Source: Lithobates sylvaticus (taxonomy: Eukaryota; Chordata; Amphibia; Anura; Ranidae). From it: a stretch of 64,000 nt of DNA. How positions within the stretch are numbered: the stretch's first letter is position 1; every line of letters starts with the position of its first letter. The notes under the pieces are model-generated. The model was given only the letters and a program-made list of their open reading frames with translations. It was not told where the DNA came from and did not search any database. The DNA lies in contig CM053029.1 of NCBI GenBank assembly GCA_028564925.1, positions 185,303,786-185,367,785 on the forward strand. Direction: 5' to 3'. Of the stretch, positions 44,533 to 55,735 are shown piece by piece. A program made the translations under genes and the position numbers.

Positions 44533-46085
44533 CAGTATCTCAAAAAGGTGAATACACCCCTCACATTTTTGTAAATATTTTATTATATCTTTTCATGTGA
44601 CAACACTGAACAAATGACACTTTGCTACAATGTAAAGTAGTGAGTGTACAGCTTGTATAACTTGTATAGCTTGTAAATTTGCTGTCCCCTCAAAATAACT
44701 CGACACACAGTCATTAATGTCTAAACTGCTGGCAAAAAAATGTATTACACCCCTAAGTAAAAATGTCCAAATTGGGCCCAATTAGCAATTTTCCCTCCCC
44801 GGTGTCATGCGACTCATTAGTGTTACAAGGTCTCAGGTGTGAATGGTGAGCAGGTGTGTTAAATTTGGTGTTATCGCTCTCACTCTCTCATACTGGTCAC
44901 TGGAAGTTCAACATGGCACCTCATGGCAAAGAACTCTCTGGGTATCTGAAAAAAAGAATTGTTGCTCTATATAAAGATGGCCTAGGCTATAAGAAGATTG
45001 CCAAATACCTTGAAACTGAGCTGCAGCACGGTTGCCAAAACCATACAGCGGTTTAACAGGACAGGTTCCACTCAGAACAGTCCTCGCCATGGTCGACCAA
45101 AGAAGTTGAGTGCACGTGCTCAGCGTCATATCCAGAGGTTGTCTTTGGGAAATAGACATATGAGTGCTGCCAGCATTGCTGCACAGGTTGTAGGGGTGGG
45201 GGGGGGGGGTCAGCCTGTCAGTGCTCAGACCATACGCCACACACTGCATCAAATTGGTCTGAATGGCTGTCGTCCCAGAAGGAAGCCTCTTCTAAAGATG
45301 ATGCACACACAAGAAAGCCTGCAAATAGTTTGCTGAAGACAAGCAGACTAAGTAAATGGATTAGCAACCAGGTGAAAAGTCAAGCATGGTGGTGGGAGTG
45401 TCATGGTCTGGGGCTGCATGAGTGCTGCCGGCACTGGGGAGCTACAGTTCATTGAGGGAACCATGAATGCCAACATGTACTGTGACATACTGAAGCAGAG
45501 CGTGATCCCCTCCCTTCGGAGACTGGGCAGCGGGGCAGTATTCCAACATAACGACTCCAAACACACCTCCAAGACGACCACTGCCTTGCTAAAGACACTG
45601 AGGGTAAAGGTGATAGACTGACCAAGCATGTCTCCAGACCTAAACCCTACTGAGCATCTGTGGGGCATCCTCAAACAGAAGGTGGAGGAGTGCAAGGTCT
45701 CTAACATCCCACAGCTCTGTGATGTCGTCATGGAGGAGTGGAAGAGGACTCTGGTGGCAACCTGTGAAGCTCTGGTGAACTCCATGCCCAAGAGGGTTAA
45801 GGCAGTGCTGGAAAATAATGGTGGCCACACAAAATATTGACACTTTGGGCCCTTTTTGAACATTTTCACTTAGGGGTGTACTCACTTTTGTTGCCAGAGG
45901 TTTAGACAATAATGGCTGTGTGTTAACTCATTTTGAGGGGACAGAAAATTTACACTGTTATACAAGCTGTACAATTACTGCTTTACATTGTAGTAAAGTG
46001 TAATTTCTTTAGTGTTGCCACATGAAAATATATACTAAAATAGTTACCAAAATGTGATGGGTGCACTCACTTTTGTGAGATACTG
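44533..46085 (+). mobile_element. Tc1-like transposon, second copy of the same family
   Basis: 1,553 bp, flanked by TA (44531-44532 and 46086-46087), terminal repeats CAGTATCTC...GAGATACTG matching the element at 20992. Compared with that copy it lacks roughly 90 bp of the central transposase (junction near 45350, 'gactaagtaaatggattagc'), and its frames are broken. It was inserted into the 'ggagatctattgttgctggg' minisatellite. Confidence 0.92.
44913..45839 (+). pseudogene. Tc1-like transposase, internally deleted and frame-broken
   Basis: Starts ATGGCACCTCATGGCAAAGA. Recognisable pieces are KKRIVALYKDGLGYKKIAK (helix-turn-helix), SARAQRHIQRLSLGNRHM, LHQIGLNGCRPRRKPLL, SVMVWGCMSAAG, then SPDLNPTEHLWGILKQKVEE. 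The segment holding the first catalytic Asp is largely deleted. Non-functional. Confidence 0.85.
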
Positions 46086-46262
46086 TAAATTCTTGCTGAG
46101 TGGATCTATTGTTGCTCTGGGGATCTATAGATGCTGGGATAGATGCATTGTTTCTGGGGAGATCTACTGTTGCTGAGGAGATCTATTGTTGCTGGGGGGG
46201 GGGGGTATCTTTTGTTGCTGAGGGGGGTCTATTTTTGCTGGCTGCAGGGGACCTATTTTACT

Positions 46263-47074
46263 GCCTTTCATTAGCAAATTCCATACAAACTACTTAGTAC
46301 CAAAAACGATACTCGGTTCTGTATTCTCTTGGTAGGGGGTGGACCCAAGGGACGGTGCTCAGAGGTGGATGGGGGGCAGAGACAAGGGGTGGTTTGAAAA
46401 GGGGGAGTACCTCCACCTATTGTCTAAGAAAAAAAGTCCGTAAGTAAGTGAGTATAGGCATAGAAGTCCTTTAACACTGACATATGCTGAACTAGTAAGG
46501 GGTTCCGTCACCCCTAGTTCCTTTTGCGGAACATACATTATTATTAATTTATTAAATATAATAAAGCTGCAGACACTTTTTGAAAATACCCGGTTTATTG
46601 AAAATGCCAGGATGTTGGAATTTTGGTAGCAAATGGTAGCAAACGTCTAAAGGGGCTCATGAGTTAGTTTATTTCAACGGACCTCTTACTGGTTTAAAAT
46701 TGGACCTTTTCTCCCAATATTAATAATCGTTGCTGAATGCAGTGCTGCATTCTGATAGCAAATGTGCTGTGTGCAAGGAAAGGTATTTGGCTACGTCACC
46801 AGTGCCTTCCAGAAAACTCTCCTAGGTAAAAGTGTAAAATCTGTGTAGAAAAAAAAATAAATGAATGGGTTATTTTCCTGAGATCTTGGGAAAAAGCCCA
46901 TTCATTCTTTCTTATTTACACAGCTCTGGCTCTAACGTCATTGGTGGTAGTTAATATGCAGAAGAAGCCGACCACCGATGACTTTATTTCTAAAAATGGC
47001 GGTGTGGGAGCTGGGGTATAGGAGGAACATACGCAGCAGGAATTTGTCTTGAAGAGGGGGAGTGGAATATGCTT
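46263..47074. other. Unassigned
   Basis: No gene; no repeat ends recognised. Confidence 0.35.
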
Positions 47075-47289
47075 TAACCACTTACTGAATAAAAACTCCA
47101 GGGAGATTTTTAAATATTTTCACAGACATGAAAAAATCAACATTTGTTGCTAGAAAACCCCCAAATATTATATATTTTTTGAAAGCAGATGCTCTGAACT
47201 ATAAAATAGTGGCTGTTGGAATTTTTTTATGTCACACAATATTTGTGCAGCTATTTGTCAAATGCAAATTTTCAGGAAAAATACACTAT

Positions 47290-47320
<31 letters not shown>
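47075..47320. repeat. CCACTTTA-family end (reversed) plus (AAT)n microsatellite
   Basis: 'tttaaccactta' then sequence matching the reverse complement of 1-211 ('aatattatatattttttg', 'tatgtcacacaatatttg', 'aaaatacact'). 47290-47320 is about ten AAT units growing from its inner end. Confidence 0.75.
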
Positions 47321-48369
47321 TGAGTTTTAATGCAAAGACAAAATATAATACCCAATGTATTGTTAAAATATAAAATATGATGTTGTATCAAGTAAATAGA
47401 TATCAAATATGTCAAGTTGGTTGGTGTGTTTATTTTTTTTTGTTAGCATTTTTATTTATTTTATTAAAAAAACTTTTTTACACTTTGTTATTTTTTTTTC
47501 CATTTAACTTTATTGCTGTCACAAGGGGGCTAACAAGTCCTCTATGTGATAGCTTTGGGCAGGTAACAGGTATTCTTTCTGGAGACATCAGGGATCTATT
47601 AGACCCCCAATGTTTCCCCTGCTCTCCACTGTAGCTAATAAAGCACAGATCGCACGTACAGCCTTTATCTCTACAGTAAAAGTGATCCAGTTGAGCCACC
47701 CAGATCCATTTTACTGAACAGCCAATCACTGGCTTTAAATGAATGATGCCACGCTTGTGGGAGCAGCTTCAGCCATAGGTTTGTTTTAACCACTTGCATC
47801 CAGGATGTTTTTGTATGTTTGGTGGACCGCAAAGGTTTAAGGGGAAAGCAATTGATTTTTATTTTAAATGAAAAGCAGTAAAAACGATTTTAATAAAAAA
47901 AAGCCCTCTGCCACTCCAAAGTAGCAATATTTTTTTGTGAAATTTCTCCTTTTTCCCGGCAGTGAAGTGTATTTTAGTACATTAACCTACAGCAGCCAGT
48001 TTATCATTGTTTTCACTTTTCTATATAAAAGTTCTATTCCCTTTTCTATAAATTACTGCACATCCTTGTTATATGTGCTATGTCTGTTACATAACTCAGA
48101 GATTCTTCAGCTATGCTAAGTAAGAACATATACTGATGTTCAAAATTCATTTAAACCACAAGGACTGTAAAAAAAACAGGTATTCTCTACCCATACCAAA
48201 TAAACCCCAGATGTTATTCCTCCATAACAAGGTACAAGCGAGAGCTTGGATTGCTATAGGCATCATTGATTTTTAGCCAATATTTTTTATTGGCTAAATA
48301 TTTTATTTAATGTTAAAAAAAAAAACCTATCTGGCTAAATATTGCCTATATATTTTATTTAATGTTAAA
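47321..48369. other. Mostly unassigned
   Basis: 47500-47740 contains repeat-A-like sequence; 47787-47810 has another 'taaccacttgcatccagg' end. No gene. Confidence 0.35.
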
Positions 48370-48525
48370 ATTTATCTATCTATCTATCTATCTATCTTAT
48401 CTATCTATTTATCTATCTATCTTATCTATTTTATGTATCTATCTTATCTATCTTATCTATCTTTTTATCTATCTATCTATCTATCTATCTTATCTATTTA
48501 TCTATCTTATCTATCTATCTTAGTT
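48370..48525. repeat. (TATC)n microsatellite, imperfect
   Basis: About 38 units of the tetranucleotide with interruptions (TTATC, TTTTATG). Confidence 0.93.
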
Positions 48526-49010
48526 TTTTGTAAAACCTTGCATTTAAAATTGAATTTAAGTTTTGCAAAACATTTGTTCTCCTCCCGTCCTAATAAATCA
48601 GACAAGGCCAGTCCTACGTTTTTTGTTTCTTTTGTTGGTTTTTAACACTTTTTTACTTGTACTATAAAATGATTACATTTGTATCTGCGATTTAGCCACT
48701 TAAAAACATTAATGTAATATCACCTTTAAAATGCAAAAAAGCATATCTTTTCTTATCTAATAAACACGTCAGAATTAGATAAAATATGTAATGCCCCAGA
48801 GACAGTTATATACAGTATATTGTATATATTCAGCAACACTGTTCCTTGAATCATAGTAAATCATATGTATATCTTCAGTCAAACTTTGCAGTTTTGGATA
48901 AGTAAATAGGGGTTTTATTCCTGTCTATGTCTCTGGGGTGTGGAGGGGGCAAAAACTAGGCAACAGGGTGTACAAAAAAAGCGCATGTGAAACACACACA
49001 AAAAAGTGTA
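48526..49010. other. Unassigned
   Basis: No feature recognised. Confidence 0.4.
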
Positions 49011-49282
49011 CTTAGGCCCCTTTCACACAGAGGCACTTCTAAACTGCCTGTAAAACACTGAGCACTTTTGAAGAGCCTTTCAGGCGCTTTTGAAGAGCTT
49101 TCCATTCTTTTTTAATGGAGAGGGGCATTTTTTCACCGCCCTGCCAGTGCACTGCCCCAGTGTGAAAGTATTCATTGATTTTAATTGAAATAGTTTTTCG
49201 TGAGCTTTTCAGGCGCTTTTTTGTAGCATGAAAGCGCCTGAAAAGCGCCTGAAAAGCGCCTCAGTGTGAAAGGGGTCTTAGT
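49011..49282. mobile_element. Fold-back MITE ('cccctttcacacagagg')
   Basis: Inverted ends 'taggcccctttcacacagag' and 'cagtgtgaaaggggtctta'; interior made of 'caggcgctttt' and its complement. 58000-58190 is a partial copy. Confidence 0.82.
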
Positions 49283-49288
49283 TTGAGT

Positions 49289-49562
49289 CATAGGGGGTGA
49301 TTTACCAAAGGTAAATAGACTGTGCACTTTGCAAGTGCAGTTGCTCCAGAGCTTAGTAAATGAGGTAAAGCTTCACTTTGCAAAGGATACCCAATCACAT
49401 GAAAGGAAAAAAAAAAAACAGCATTTTTGCTTGCACGTGATTGGATGGTGGAAGTCAGCAGAGCTTCTGCTGATTTAGTAGGCTCTGGAGCAACTGCTCT
49501 TGCAGAGTGCAACTTCAATTTGCAAAGTGCACAGTCTATTTGCCTTTAGTAAATCAACCCCC
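49289..49562. mobile_element. Intact copy of the MITE split at 5819-6994
   Basis: Ends 'gggtgatttaccaaaggtaa' and 'tttagtaaatcaacccc'; interior 'gcttgcacgtgattggatgg'. Gives the uninterrupted form of that family. Confidence 0.85.
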
Positions 49563-50604
49563 TATGGTGTCATATGGTCCCCTTCCGAAGATGAAGGACC
49601 CTTCCCTGACACCCAATGCCCCCCTCCCCAGGGCAGTAGACTCCCGATGGGGGCAAGACACGTTTATGTCCAATTAGTCAAAAGGTCCGGCCGAAGCTGA
49701 CCAACAAGTGTTAGGTAAGGGGCTCTACTGAAGAGAGACCGCCCTTCCCCAAAGCAAGGGAGAAAGGAACCTGAAGGCTATACATTATCCCCCTAGACTT
49801 CATGGTAGGCTCAAAGATCCACACTCTACAATCCAAATGAAAAAAAGACACAAACATAAGTGCAAGTGGCAAATGAGAAGAAAAATAAAAAAAAGAATAA
49901 AAAAAGGTCCCAGTGCAAAGTGGCAGATATTAATGGGCAATCAATCATTTTATGGCTGTCACTGGAACAGGAGGTAATGGAAGATCTTTCAGTAGGGACT
50001 ACTGTGCTGGTAACAACTGTCTCTTTTTTATTTGGAGAAATTTCCTCTTACTTCCTGTTATGTCTCTGACACAGGAAGTGAAGAAAACTCTTCACAATGG
50101 GACCAAGATACCAAATAAAAACCTGATAGGAGTTAACCGTTCCCTACTATAAAGAGAAAAAAAAAAAAAAAAAACTTGGCTTTAGATACACTAAAATAAA
50201 CAGCTGCTGATACATGTGTATGCAGACTCGTGACACCATATAATTAGCTCAGCTCTCATCACAGTCAGAAGAAACGTACAGTGAAACTCTACCTCTTTTT
50301 TTTTTTTTCTTTGGATGGAACAGGGCTTGACCTCAACCAATTTTTTTTTGCTATGCATAACTGCAGCACAAAGATGCCCTTCCCTGCCCAGATAACCAAG
50401 CATCAGCCGCAAGTTTATTCTCTTAAAGAGGAACTCCCCCCCCCCCACGACCCCCTTTTTATTTATTTTCCCTTTTACCTCTGCTGTCCTCAAAAAAACA
50501 TGCATGTCCAGCGAAACCAGCATTGTCTGGTATAATCCACTGCTCTGCTGCAGGACCTGCACCGCCATCTTCTTCTTACGTCATCAGAAAGCTGCCTGTT
50601 TCTT
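49563..50604. repeat. Dispersed repeat A (49945-50160) and unassigned flanks
   Basis: 49945-50160 follows 59640-59880 ('actggaacaggaggtaat', 'aggaagtgaaga', 'aaaaacctgataggag'). The remainder carries T- and A-runs and no gene. Confidence 0.5.
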
Positions 50605-51032
50605 AAGCCCCATACACACGGTCGGATTTTCGCATGGATTCTGTCCTATCGGACAATGTTGTCGAAAAATCCGACCGTGTGTAGGCACCATCGGACAGTG
50701 TACGTCGGATTGTCCGACGGACAAAGTCCTATCTCCTGCTGGATAGATTTTTCGACAACAAAGTCCGATCACACCAAATCCGATCGTGTGTATCGAATTC
50801 CTGACGGACAAAGTGCCACGCATGCACAGATCACATTACAAATCCAAAGCTATTGGCTACTAGCCTCTACGTAGTCCCGTCGTACGCAACAAACGTCACC
50901 ACGTTCAGAATGATCGGATTTTCCGACAACTTTGTCCGACCGTGTGTATGCAAAACCAACATCGGACAAAGTACGACGGACAGGATCCGACGGACCTGGT
51001 CCTCGGATAATCCGCGCGTGTGTATGGGGCTT
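50605..51032. mobile_element. MITE ('aagccccatacacacggtcgg')
   Basis: Ends AAGCCCCATACACACGGTCG and CGCGTGTGTATGGGGCTT are inverted. Dense 'tccgac' / 'gtcgga' repeats inside. Confidence 0.88.
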
Positions 51033-51034
51033 TA

Positions 51035-51353
51035 GGCTCCATTCACTTTGGTCTTTGGAGTGAAACTTTGGATGGGGGCAACTTGGATGCGATTTGGCTT
51101 TGACTTATGATAATGGACAACTTTTGCACAACTGTCTCATGTATAACATGCGGGTCCGACTTTCATGCGACCTTTAAGGGTTTACATTGCAGTCTATGGC
51201 ACTCAAGTCAAATAAAAGTCGGACTAAAGTAGTGCAGGAACCTTTTTAAAGTCTCTGCGACTTTATGACATACATAGTTGAACAGGTATCATTGAAAAAA
51301 CATGGGGTGCGACTTGTCATACGATTTTAGTGTCCAAAAGTGTGAATGGAGCC
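51035..51353. mobile_element. MITE ('ggctccattcac'), abutting its neighbours
   Basis: Ends GGCTCCATTCACTTTGG and GTGTGAATGGAGCC are inverted; begins directly after the TTTA of the previous MITE. Confidence 0.82.
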
Positions 51354-51706
51354 TTAAGCCAGCCATAGATGGATCGAATCTTGGATGGATCAGCATTGAC
51401 TGGCCAATATTTGATCCATCTATGGGCAGCCTTATTGTAGTCAAGTCGATCCATCAATAGACTTGGGTACAACCAGCATGTCAGATTTTTATCATGCTAC
51501 TATTGCTAGTGGCTATAGTCACTAGCAGTAAACACTGTGTTATCCCGTCAGGGACCGCTCCCCTCCAAACCCCGCCCACCCACCCCGGCCAGGATGGCAC
51601 AATAGCTTCACGGGAGGGATTCTCCCATCAACGCAGTCAGTCAGGATTGAGAGTTTTTCTTTCCTGCAACCACCTGCAAGTAAATTGCATAATCTATAGC
51701 CTGCTT
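51354..51706. mobile_element. MITE of the 'ggctggccatag' family
   Basis: 'taagccagccatagatgg' left and 'ataatctatagcctgcttta' right. Interior 'tcagcattgac', 'aacactgtgtt', 'ctttcctgcaacc'. Confidence 0.75.
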
Positions 51707-52148
51707 TACTAGTTCTTGCAGCTTGCCCCCTGTTGACAGCCACAGCGCATGCAGAGTCTGGGGTAGATTGCCTGGCATGTGCACAGTGTGGTGGAGATTG
51801 CCCCAAAGCCTTCTGGCATTTTTGACATGGAATCCCAGGAGGCTGGGGTAGTTGTATGATGGCATTCTCATCTAGACGAGAAAGCAGGAGGTGTGCAACT
51901 GGGTCCCATTAAAAAGGTATTTCAAAATAAAAAATTAAAAAAATAACCTATTGTGTAACAGTATTGGGGGGCTGGGTGGAATTTGTAAAGTTATTGAAGG
52001 GGATGAAGGTCCGCTTGAAGTGAACCCTCAATATATTGCTCTGAACAGTTTATTAGGAGGCACATAAAACATAAAAACCTGATTCATGACTCCTAGCTGA
52101 TTGTCCATACTAATATACAAATTTCAGGGAGGGGAACTATAAAGTTAA
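51707..52148. other. Unassigned
   Basis: No gene or repeat ends recognised. Confidence 0.4.
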
Positions 52149-53041
52149 AGTGGTTGTAAACCCTTACACATACCCAGTGAAGGGACTATTCTCAGGTGAT
52201 ACACAGAGATGAAACACATCCTCTTACAGTTGTACCTGTTTACTTGCAGTCTTCTCCTCTTTACATCCCTTCAAAGTCCAGAATTTACACAACTTGCCTA
52301 AACTGCTGGAAAAAGGGGGCAGAGAGCTGAAGTTACACTCTGCAGAGCTCAAGGGGGAAAGCTCTAAGAGCTGATTGGATGGAAGGGACCCCCCCTCTCC
52401 CTTTCACACAGCACACAGACCTCTGAGGCTGTCAATCAGATGGAGATCCCTGCCCTGTCACCTTTTTTTTCTTGGTGTCAGGAAAAATTGTCAGAAGTGA
52501 TTCCTGCTGATAGCAGAGGAACGAAGCAGCAGACAGAAATGAAGCTTAGGCTGGCCATACACAGTTCGTATTTCGGCCAGTTCAGCTGAAACCGGCCGCA
52601 ATTTGAACTGTTAATGGGCAGGTTGAATGTACCAAGTCAATCGATCCGCTTGGGTACAACCAGCCTGCCCGATTCTCTTACGATTTTCTCTAGCGGCTGC
52701 TATAGCCGCTAGAGATAATCACCGTCTTCTCTGAGCTGATTCCCCAGTCAACACTGCCAAATTTCTTTCCTGCAACTCATGGTTGCCCTGCCTTAGGAGT
52801 TGATTTACTAAAACTGTAGAGTGCAAAATCTGGTGCAGCTTTGCATGGTAGCTTCAGCTTGTTTAATTAAACGTTGACAAAAAATCCTGGAAGCTGATTG
52901 GTTTCTATGCAGAGCTGCACCAGATTTTGCACGCTTCAGTTTTAGTAAATCAACCCCTTAGTGTTCTTAATTAAAACAAGTACACACTATAGAGGGATAT
53001 GCTTTGTTCATATTTGATGTCAGTGGTTTACAGCCACTTTA
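52149..53041. mobile_element. MITE ('taaagtggttgtaaaccc') carrying two nested MITEs
   Basis: Outer inverted ends TAAAGTGGTTGTAAACCC and GTGGTTTACAGCCACTTTA. Inside are a 'ggctggccatacac' MITE (about 52551-52796) and the palindromic 'gatttactaaaactg' MITE (52797-52967), placed end to end. Confidence 0.8.
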
Positions 53042-53237
53042 AGTCCTTGCCTTGTCGAATTTTACACCAGAGTCGCCGAGTCCTCATATCGGATCTAAAC
53101 CTTTCTCAATCTATCCAAAACTAAAACAAATGTTCTATGTAGAGCTCTACTTTAACGCATTAGCATCAAACAAGAATACACATTATTTTTTAGGGTAAGT
53201 GCGGACTGAGCGCACCTCTTTTATACTTGATGCTTAC

Positions 53238-54195
53238 CTAAAGGTAGAGAGGTGAAGAATGGAAGCCAACACAGGATGAACAAGCCCACCACAATCCCTA
53301 GTGTCTTGGCAGCTTTCTTCTCCCTGGAGAATTTAAGAAGTCGCACGGACAAGGAGCTGCGCGTCTGCTGGTTCTTGTTTTTACTGTTAGGCATGCCATC
53401 ATTCATATTCCTGCAGTGGATCCTTAGGGTCAGCTCCTTGGAGTCCATCCTCTCTTTCATCACGCCAGCCTCTAAGTTCTTGGTGATCCTCTTGGCTACC
53501 ACATAGACTCTACAGTACATCACCAAGATGACAACAAGAGGGATGAAGAAGGAGCTCAGGGAGGAGAAGATGGCATAAAAAGGCTCTGTAGTAATATTAC
53601 ACACATACTCATTAGTAGCTGTCTGCTGCTTCCATCCTAGTAAGGGTCCTATGGAGATCACGATAGACAATATCCAGACACAGAGTAAAGCCAGCAAGAC
53701 CCTTTTCCTGGTCACTATAGTAGGGTACTGAAGAGAGTAGCGAACTCCTATGTACCTGTCGATAGAAATGGCGCAAAGGCTGAATATTGAGGCCGTGCAG
53801 CACAGAACGTCCATGGCTGCCCAAATGTCACAAAATATCTTCCCAAATACCCAAGCATCTACAATCTCAAGGGTTGAGGAGAAAGGTAAAACAGTGGTGC
53901 TGAGGAGAAGGTCAGCTATGGCCAAGTTGACTATCAGATAGTTGGTGGGGATCCTCAACTGCCTGTTGGCCACCACCGAGATGATGACCATGATGTTGCC
54001 CACGATGGCCACGCATATAAAGGCTCCCAAGGTGAATCCAAGGAGCATAGCCCTTGTAAAGTCTACATGCAGGTGAGTCCTATTACCATCCGTTTGGTTG
54101 TGGACTATGGAACTTCCATTGTCCCAGGAGACATTTGGAGAAAAAGGAAGAACTGAAAAGTTCTCACCCACAGTTGTGTTTGAAAGGTCATCCAT
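53238..54195 (-). CDS. ADRA1B: Alpha-1 adrenergic receptor, coding exon 1 (N-terminus to TM6)
   Basis: First coding exon of a Gq-coupled plasma-membrane receptor for noradrenaline and adrenaline. The first in-frame ATG is at 54195, giving 319 codons plus one base. The extracellular N-terminus (about 48 residues) holds six N-glycosylation sequons (N6, N12, N21, N26, N33, N38). TM1 covers roughly 49-75. TM3 carries the amine-binding Asp (D129, in WAAMDVLCC), and the ECL1-ECL2 disulfide pair is C122/C199. DRY is at 146-148, the TM5 serines follow in FSSLSSF, and the third loop ends in [14 protein letters not shown]6 has CWLPFF. The exon ends at the donor G|GTAAGC (53238/53237). The short N-terminus, [15 protein letters not shown] and LEAGVMKE favour subtype 1[12 protein letters not shown] and LRIHCR also occur in 1D, so a further amphibian alpha-1 paralogue is possible. 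The family call is near certain; the subtype is about 75 percent. Confidence 0.93.
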
Positions 54196-55017
54196 AGGCA
54201 CTACAATGTGGGTGCTGGAGCAGGTGATGACCAGGAAATAATTAGAGCATGGTGCAGTTCTGGCAAAGCTGGGGTACCTCAGGGAAAATCTCACCCCCAG
54301 ACTTTTTGTAGAGTTACTTCAATTCTTGGGAATCCTGAGGATGATGATGATGATGTCCTCCTCTGGATCACGTGAGGATGCTGAGACCAAAGAGTGAAAG
54401 TGTGATCTCAGGAGATCGGGACCTCTGCTCTGGAAGTGGCATGGCATGCTGCTAGCACTAACCATCTCCGGGAGAAATCACTTTTAGCAGCTGCTTTTCT
54501 TACCAGTGACATCACGAGGACAGAGCAGGGATCGGAGCGGACCACTAGAGGGCGCAGCTGTCCAAAAAAGAAAGCTCAGCAAAGTGGCTGCGAGCATTGA
54601 CAGTTCGCTGCCAGCTGCTGCCAGGGCTTGGAATGGATTGAGACTTTTAATTATCATCTTCCTCGCCGGAGGGGACCCATTAAAAAGGTAAAGAAAGCTT
54701 TACTGGGGCCACCCAAGCTATGAAGTGGTTAACTGAGCTCCTTGGCTCAAAGTCACACCTGATTGTTCACTTTTAATAATTGACATTTCACTGTAATTCT
54801 AGGCTTACCCTTCTCACATCTATCTGTTGTAAGGTGTTTGCAAAAACTACTCCCTGTCATAGAAGGCTTAATAAAGTGCTATTAAACCCCAAATTAAAAA
54901 TCTATACTGCGGCTTACCAATCATTAGATGTGGTGGCTGCATTCGTTTTCTTTATTCAGGCGTTTTTCCCTCGGTTTTCACCTGGTGATCTAGCCAGTAA
55001 CACACCTCCTGTATTAG
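54196..55017 (-). promoter_or_regulatory. 5' flank / probable 5' UTR and promoter region of the receptor gene
   Basis: Sequence upstream (in gene sense) of the ATG at 54195. The first about 300 bp is unique-looking, moderately GC, with no obvious TATA box. A CRE-like octamer TGACATCA (one mismatch to TGACGTCA) lies at 54507-54514 on the plus strand. No CpG island is evident by eye. From about 54870 a dispersed repeat begins (it shares 'attagatgtggtggctgcat' with the repeat at 7345-7720), so the proximal promoter is probably 54196-54860. The transcription start cannot be placed from sequence alone. Confidence 0.35.
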
Positions 55018-55313
55018 AGCCCATTCACACTAGGAACCGCACTGTGCGGTTCCTGTGCGCTTCGCATGCAGTCCTGCGCAGTGCGATTTCAGCCCTCAAT
55101 GGGCTGAAATTGTAAACCGCACTAAAAGTAGTGCATACATGAAAACGCACTTTTGTACCATGCTATCCCGTGCGGGCAAACGCACAGCATTTGCGACCTG
55201 TGTTTGGGCTATCGTCAACTTTGCACTGCCTCCCCCCCTGCAGCAGATTGCACAGGCAGTGCGATTGGAATGTGGTGCAGGAAGCCACTTTGCATTCTAG
55301 TGTAAACGGGCCT
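55018..55313. mobile_element. MITE ('gagcccattcacactagg')
   Basis: Ends 'gagcccattcacactag' and 'ctagtgtaaacgggcc' are inverted; internal hairpins of 'gcgcag' and 'gcactg'. Confidence 0.75.
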
Positions 55314-55315
55314 AT

Positions 55316-55733
55316 AATTCCGCGTACACGCGATCAGACTTTCCGACAACAAAACGGTGGAATTTTGTTTGAAGGATGTTGGCTCCAACTTGTCTTGCAT
55401 ACACACGGTCACACGTGTTGGCCAACAATTACGAACGTAGTGACGTACAAGACGTACATAATATCTCCATTGCAAACGCTAGTTTTACAAGCCCGAGCGC
55501 TTCCGGCCTGTCCTTGCTTCCGATGCGTGTTTGTACTTTGGACTTGTGCACAAACCATCAGAAAGTCCGTCAACACACATTTGTTGGCGGAAAATTTGAG
55601 AACATGCTAGCCAGCAGTTGTTGGCGGACAGTCCGACAACAATTGTCCGATGGAGCATACACATGGTCGGACTTTCCGCCAACAACCTCACATCCAACAT
55701 TTTCCGTCGGAAAATCCAATCGTGTGTACGGGG
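55316..55733. mobile_element. MITE of the 'gtacacacgatcgga' family
   Basis: Starts 'ataattccgcgtacacgcgatc', ends 'atcgtgtgtacggggcttt'; interior close to 462-1860 ('cttgcatacacacggtcac', 'acgaacgtagtgacgta'). Confidence 0.8.
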
Positions 55734-55735
55734 CT

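Larger units (their letters stand above)
44150..46262. repeat. Minisatellite, unit about 20 bp ('gatctattgttgctgggga'), split by two transposons
   Basis: Units at 44150-44227, 44508-44530 and 46098-46262 are imperfect copies of one motif. A 273-bp hAT MITE and a Tc1 element now interrupt the array. Confidence 0.8.
8646..53237 (-). other. ADRA1B: Single coding intron of the alpha-1 adrenergic receptor gene (44,592 bp)
   Basis: Boundaries are GTAAGC at the donor (53237 downward) and TTGCAG at the acceptor (ending 8646), phase 1, after the LPL of TM6. ADRA1 genes characteristically have one large intron at this place. No other coding exon is recognisable inside; the space is mostly LINEs, Tc1/mariner, hAT and MITE copies on both strands, listed separately. 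Confidence 0.92.

Noticed and set aside
47281-47320. Regulatory AT-rich element
   Set aside because: It is a plain AAT microsatellite growing from a transposon end.
53221-53235. Receptor reading frame continuing KHQV to a stop after TM6
   Set aside because: This is read-through into the intron; the GTAAGC donor and the matching phase-1 acceptor at 8646 explain it.
54196-54294. 33 extra in-frame codons before the receptor ATG
   Set aside because: They begin with GTG, not ATG, and do not resemble any ADRA1 N-terminus; the ATG at 54195 gives the expected length.
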